64,000 nt of DNA, taken from Anarhynchus alexandrinus (taxonomy: Eukaryota > Chordata > Aves > Charadriiformes > Charadriidae). Position 1 is the first letter of the stretch. Every line of letters begins with the position of its first letter. A model generated the notes under the pieces. That model was not told the origin of the DNA. It made no database searches and saw nothing but the letters and a program-made list of their open reading frames with translations. The DNA lies in the NCBI GenBank assembly GCA_008711295.1, contig VUYV01000073.1, forward strand, positions 1,798,996 through 1,862,995, in the 5' to 3' direction. Below, one piece after another: positions 59,401 through 64,000 of this stretch. Position numbers and translations under genes: made by a program.

Positions 59401-62400
59401 TTGTCTTCCTTTGAATTGTTTAATTTTGTATTCTATTTTATATCGTAACAACATTTCGGAGAAACAAAATCAAAATGAGGTATCATTGCTGAAATGTAAT
59501 TTGAGCAACCTAAAATGAATCTTCAAAAAGTTTTCTTGGAAAATTTTGAAGCAGAAAGGTTTCAGGCCTAACCGCGGTGAAAACTGACATCGAGACCTTG
59601 AAAATTTACATTAAACAGGATTTCTATTCTCTGCACAGCTTCAATCTCAACACCAGAAATGCTCAACAATTCAGCACAACCCACCCCAGCTCGTTCTGTG
59701 TGTTTTCTTACTGAAGACTTGAAGAACTAGAAAATAATGAAGACTTTTCTGCCTGTCTGTCTAAGCAGATGCAGTTTTCTGCCCTAGGATTAATATAGAT
59801 TATGCAGCCACACACACCATTGTGAGGGTGGTTTTCTGCAGAGCTGAGATGTTTCTTTTCCTAAGATTAGCTGTCAACATGTTTATCCATAATAGCCTCA
59901 GTAACAAGCACAGAAAGAGGAATGAGTAAAACTGGTCTGATGTCAGGAATACGTGTTGTACAGCCTAATTCCAGGCTGCAGTTCAAACCCCCTCTTTTTG
60001 CAAGAAGGTTGCCTTTGTCTTCATTTCCACCTATAGGTCATCAATTCATGTATTGGCTTCTAGAAATCAAAGTTTTTAATTCCCAGCCCCCAAGTGTTTC
60101 CATGGAGGAGAGTATTTGCTGAAGGCCTTGATGATGGAAAGAAATCTAAAGCACAACCGATGCAAAAGGTCATTGAAAGGGTTTTCAAACGCTGTTGTGG
60201 CACATAACAAAACTAGGAAGGTTTCAAAACAGAAAACAAATATAATGGGACTTAAGTAGCCAATTCTTTTGAGTTCCCACCTGTTCTTTGCCTGGAAAAC
60301 AAGAGAGACAGATTAAGTACATACAAACAAATACTTCTCTTTTAAATAAAAGCTGTGAGGAAAAGCTTTTCAAGTGTCTTTATTCCCTGTTCTCTTCTCT
60401 TTTACTCTTTTTGCCTCTCTTGTGTGTGCCCTCTTGTGTCACAGAAAAGAGCTTCTGGTCCTTTCGTCTTTTATTCTATTTCAAGTTGACTTAAAGTTAC
60501 AATGGACTAATTTGATCATTCTCGTTTAACAGTGACATCTTTAAACATTAAAACCCTAGTATTATTGTCACTACGATTTCTTTACATCAGAACAGATTCT
60601 TTTCTCTGTACGTTGGGGTGTCCACCCTTACCAACCAGTGGGTGCCCACCAGGACAGCCATGAGCTGGAGGCATCATGTTGTCTCACCATTGTCCTCCTG
60701 GGAGGTCGGCACCCACCACTGTGGTCAAGGGCAAACCAAGGCAAATCCCACCATCTTGCTCTGCCTCTCTTTCCCCTTCTGCCCTTTCTCTTCTTTATGT
60801 TGCAGCCCCGTTTCAGCAGGGAATGTTTTGTATGGTTGGTTTGAATTTTGCCTGGCCTGGTGGACTCTGAGCCCAGCTGGGCTCATGGACCTCTAACCAG
60901 CTCGATGTTCCCAGCTCCTCAAATCCTTTTTTTTCTCTTGATAACTGAAGAAAAAGATCAGGGGAAGGAATTGGCTGAAATCTGAGCTTTGCCTTTCCAC
61001 CCCTCCTCCCTACTGGATAGATATCTCTTTTGGACAGAGGCAGGCTCTGAGTAATGGGGACCATAGTTCAGATGATTTGTAAATGTCTTGCAGTGACAAG
61101 TTTGACTTATATCTCAAGTTTCTCTTGTTCTTGCACTCATCCAGCTGTGCTGTGCGTGGAGACTAGCACGGCCTCCTAAGCCCGTCTTGCAGCACCAAAA
61201 GCAGCCCACGCAGATTGGGCTGCGCAGCCACCCGCAGCTCTAGAATAAGGTCTTCGACACTTGCCTGACTCAGGTCACTGCACAAAAACATGCCAGCCTG
61301 CCAGGCTCATTTGTTATTTAGGAAATGACCCGACACGGTTTCTGCACCGCTAATTGGCCATGATCCATTTCCTGGTTTATGCATTCATCTCCTGCTTCTG
61401 CTGCCTGATCCAAGAGATGCCAAGTACATCATTTAGTGCACAGTGCTTTGAACTTGGACTTAATGTGCAGGGTATTAGACAGAGATTTTGATTAGATTAG
61501 AGATCAGGATCTGTTTGTGATAATCTCTGCAATCATTCTCACCAAATCATCTTACTGCCTGCAGTGACTACATCTCTGGACTGAAATGCAGGAAGAAAAT
61601 ATATACGACTCAAGGCAACAGAGTTACATCGGAGATGGCTTTGGCCCAAGGACTTATGCAAACCAGATTTGTAGTGTTGCAAATTTGTATTTTTCCTTTC
61701 TGTTTCAAAAAAAAAAAAAAGAAAAAGAGCCGTTGATACTGCCATGAAGCTGCAAGCCTGAGACATGGAGGAGTGGAAACTTCAATGTCTTTAACAATGC
61801 TAATCCAAGCCTGTTGGACCTGTGGACCATTTTTGCAATCAAAAGCTTGTGAAATGCATTGCAGTGGGCTGAATACCGTAAGTCCAACATAGGACAATCC
61901 CTACTGAAATCAATGGGAGTTTTCTGTACATTAGATTTATGCGATCGGTTAGTGCTTGTTGTTCATCTGTGCTGTCCTTTAGCTTAAGAAGAAAAGTTTC
62001 ACTGCTGCAATGACTACTACCATGTCCTGTTCTTCAGTGCTGTTCTTCATCCCTAAACACCCTCACTGATGGACTCCTAGTCTTTACCTGCTTCTCTTCT
62101 TTACCTGTATGAGATCCCTGTGGTAGCTGGATGATGGTATGCTGTGTGTATGACTGAGAGAGACTGGAACTCAGCAATGTAGCTGCAAAACCTGGCTGGG
62201 CAACTGTGGCTGCACAAGTAGGAGACCGTGCATGTGCCTGAGCTCGGCCAGCACAGTACACGGCTCTACCATCAGCCCTGTGGCCAGACTTGCTGCTTCA
62301 TGGTCAACTTCTAGTGATAACACAGGCTTCCCAGACACAAACTGCTGTCCATAATTTTCAAAACAAGTCTGGCTCTGACTTTAGGTTTACTCTCAGATAA

Positions 62401-63329
62401 AAGTAGAAACGCTCGGACATTTTGTCCTGTACTTGCTTCACCTGTTCAATCACATGGAAATTACTACTGTCATATTTGTACGGCTGGTCCAGAAGCCAAA
62501 CACAGCATTAACTCACTTTATTGCTTAAATAAAGATAACACCCTCATAAGCCAAACTAACAGCCTATTATCCCCTCCAGGTCCATCATTTCTCCAGTCTA
62601 GCAAGAAAAAAAGGAACAAGAGGGTAGATGATACACTCATGGGGAAAGAAACTACCCTTTGCCTGAATGGCTTTTAGACCTGAGCACGTGTACTTGACAT
62701 ATTCATTTTCTTAAACTATATATGTTCATGGATCACTCCTGTATGGCACACATGTGTATGTTGGAATCAGTTCTGTCTTATCATCATTGCCATGGTTACC
62801 TTATCATCATTATAGTGTGTATGTGTTGCTATAATACTATTGCGGATGTCTTACCAAAATTCCCTAAAGCAAAATGATCCCAGAACTTACTCTGTACACA
62901 TGCCAAACTACTAAGCAGTGATACCTTTCATGATCTGTTTCCCAGCTATAACAAAGTTGGCTTGTACGTCTCTGCTGACATCAAGCTGTTTGCCCTTCCT
63001 GGGCAGACAGCACATTACTCCATGTGTCATCTTCACCATAAGCCTATTCCTTACATCAAATACAAAAACCACTCCTACTTAACTGGGCCTCTCCCTGTCA
63101 GCAACCTGATTTGGCTTTATTTGCATTACTACGTTGTTAAAAATCATGAGATTGTTGGTATCTGTGGAAGGGAAGACGTGTCAGCCTCTGGAATGAGGCT
63201 ATCGTGATATAGCAAATACAGAGATCATTATAGCAGGGTAGGGCACATCTCAAACCCCAGGACAGAGCAAGCTGTGGGTTTGGGATGAAGAAATCTTTGC
63301 TGGGTGTATCAGGCTACAGTGCCACAAAA
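59394..63329. other. Unassigned noncoding DNA
   Basis: No supported gene. An A14 run lies at 61707-61720. At 61899-61921 CTACTGAAATCAATGGGAG resembles a word frequent in old amniote repeats (ATTGAAGTCAATGGGAG), but no element body can be traced. The stretch 60610-60900 is GC-richer and open in several frames with no domain. 61300-61420 looks dense and non-repetitive. Confidence 0.5.
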
Positions 63330-63776
63330 ATGACTGGGGGGATGGAACACCTCTCCTATGAGGACAGGCTGAGAGTGTTGGGGCTGTTCAACCTGGAGAA
63401 GAAAAGGCTCCAGGGTGAGATCTTATTGCAGCCTTTCAGTACTTAACGGGGGCTTATAAGAAAGATGGAGATAGACTTTTTAACAGGACCTGTACTGATA
63501 GGACAAGGGGTAATGGCTTTAAACTAAAGAAGAGTGGATTCAGGCTAGACATAAGGAAGAATTTTTTTTATGGTGAGGGTGGCAAAACACTGGAGCAGGT
63601 TGCCCAGAGAGGTGGTAGATGCACCATCTCTGGAAACATTCAAGGTCAGGTTGGATGGGGCTCTGAGCAGCCTGATCTAGTTGAAGATGTCCCTGCTCAT
63701 TGCAGGGGGGTTGGACTAGATGACCTTTAAAGGTCCCTTCCAACCCAAACCATTCTGTGATTCTGTGATTCTATGA
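63330..63776 (+). repeat. CR1 LINE, 5'-truncated copy F
   Basis: It begins with GGAACACCTCTCCTATGAGG and continues through CTGTTCAACCTGGAGAAG, GACAAGGGGTAATGGC, GGTTGCCCAGAGAGGTGGTA, TGGATGGGGCTCTGAGCAGC, GTCCCTTCCAACCCAAACC and three tail units (ATTCTGTG, ATTCTGTG, ATTCTATG). It covers roughly the last 110 codons of ORF2 plus the 3' UTR. Unlike copy A its frame is broken by single-base indels, for example in the T8 run near 63563, so it encodes nothing. It shares the 3' UTR type of copies A and B. Confidence 0.95.
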
Positions 63777-64000
63777 TAGTCTTTCAGAAGAGAGTGGGGA
63801 AGCCCAGATGTTAACATCTGGTTTTAATCCAAACTCTGTATTACTTCCAATGGACAGAAAAATGGAGAAGTCTTATCCTAAAGAGTAACTGTAACTTAGC
63901 TCAGTCCTAACTACCAGATTTCCCATCCCATTTATCCTTATTATAAGAGCTCCTTACTACACTCACAAGCAAAGGCTTTAAATATGTTGTGATAATGAAC
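63777..64000. other. Unassigned noncoding DNA at window end
   Basis: Right flank of CR1 copy F; no gene and no named repeat visible. Confidence 0.5.

Noticed and set aside
61707..61720. A14 run as the tail of a processed pseudogene
   Set aside because: No coding or small-RNA sequence is recognisable upstream, and no target-site duplication.
1..64000. CRISPR arrays, prophage, insertion sequences or bacterial operons
   Set aside because: No spaced identical repeats, no long co-directional open frames, and abundant CR1 and ERVL sequence show that the DNA is avian.

Overview
This window looks like a piece of a bird nuclear chromosome. The evidence is its transposon content. There are several CR1 LINE copies ending in the CR1 tail unit ATTCTATG, one solo LTR of the avian ERVL type (starting TGTCCTGG and ending CGCGACA), and worn amniote-age MIR, L2-like and tRNA-SINE relics. 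Long, aperiodic, stop-rich DNA with short simple repeats fits a vertebrate intron or gene desert. Nothing suggests a bacterium, phage or plasmid: I see no operons, no ribosome binding sites and no long open frames. The bird order cannot be told from this sequence alone.

I find no host protein-coding gene that I can support. Almost every short open frame is what random vertebrate DNA would give. The one frame with clear protein homology, at about 6.09-6.67 kb, is the C-terminal part of the CR1 reverse-transcriptase ORF, so it belongs to a transposon. Two stretches have exon-like signals but no identified product: a 138-bp block with a good acceptor and a consensus donor at 13959-14096, and a 3'-UTR-like block behind a strong pyrimidine tract at about 58.8-59.4 kb. 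The window could therefore lie within or beside a gene or lncRNA whose main exons are elsewhere.

Layout: 0-6 kb is unique DNA with a possible old LTR-like stretch and a faint LINE reverse-transcriptase relic. CR1 copy A lies at 6.1-6.75 kb. 6.75-19 kb is unique DNA with an L2-type 3' tail (11.3 kb), a G-quadruplex motif (12.2 kb) and the candidate exon (14 kb). A short CR1 tail with five 8-bp units sits at 19.0-19.1 kb. 19-32 kb is unique DNA with small tandem duplications and, at 28.2 kb, a duplication meeting at an ambiguous base that is probably an assembly seam. The solo ERVL LTR is at 32.4-33.2 kb. 33-49 kb holds a C-rich/Z-DNA-prone pair, a MIR (42 kb), homeodomain/POU-motif-rich blocks (43.8 and 45.7 kb) and a small CpG-rich patch (48.6-48.9 kb). 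A tRNA-Leu-derived SINE relic is at 49.2 kb. A cluster of five CR1 fragments in both orientations fills much of 55.3-58.6 kb. CR1 copy F is at 63.3-63.8 kb.

No genes work together here that I can identify. The interest lies in the layered transposon history, possible exapted or regulatory noncoding blocks, two candidate noncoding exons and two ambiguous bases that affect assembly quality. All family assignments were made by eye from remembered consensus features and were not checked by any search.
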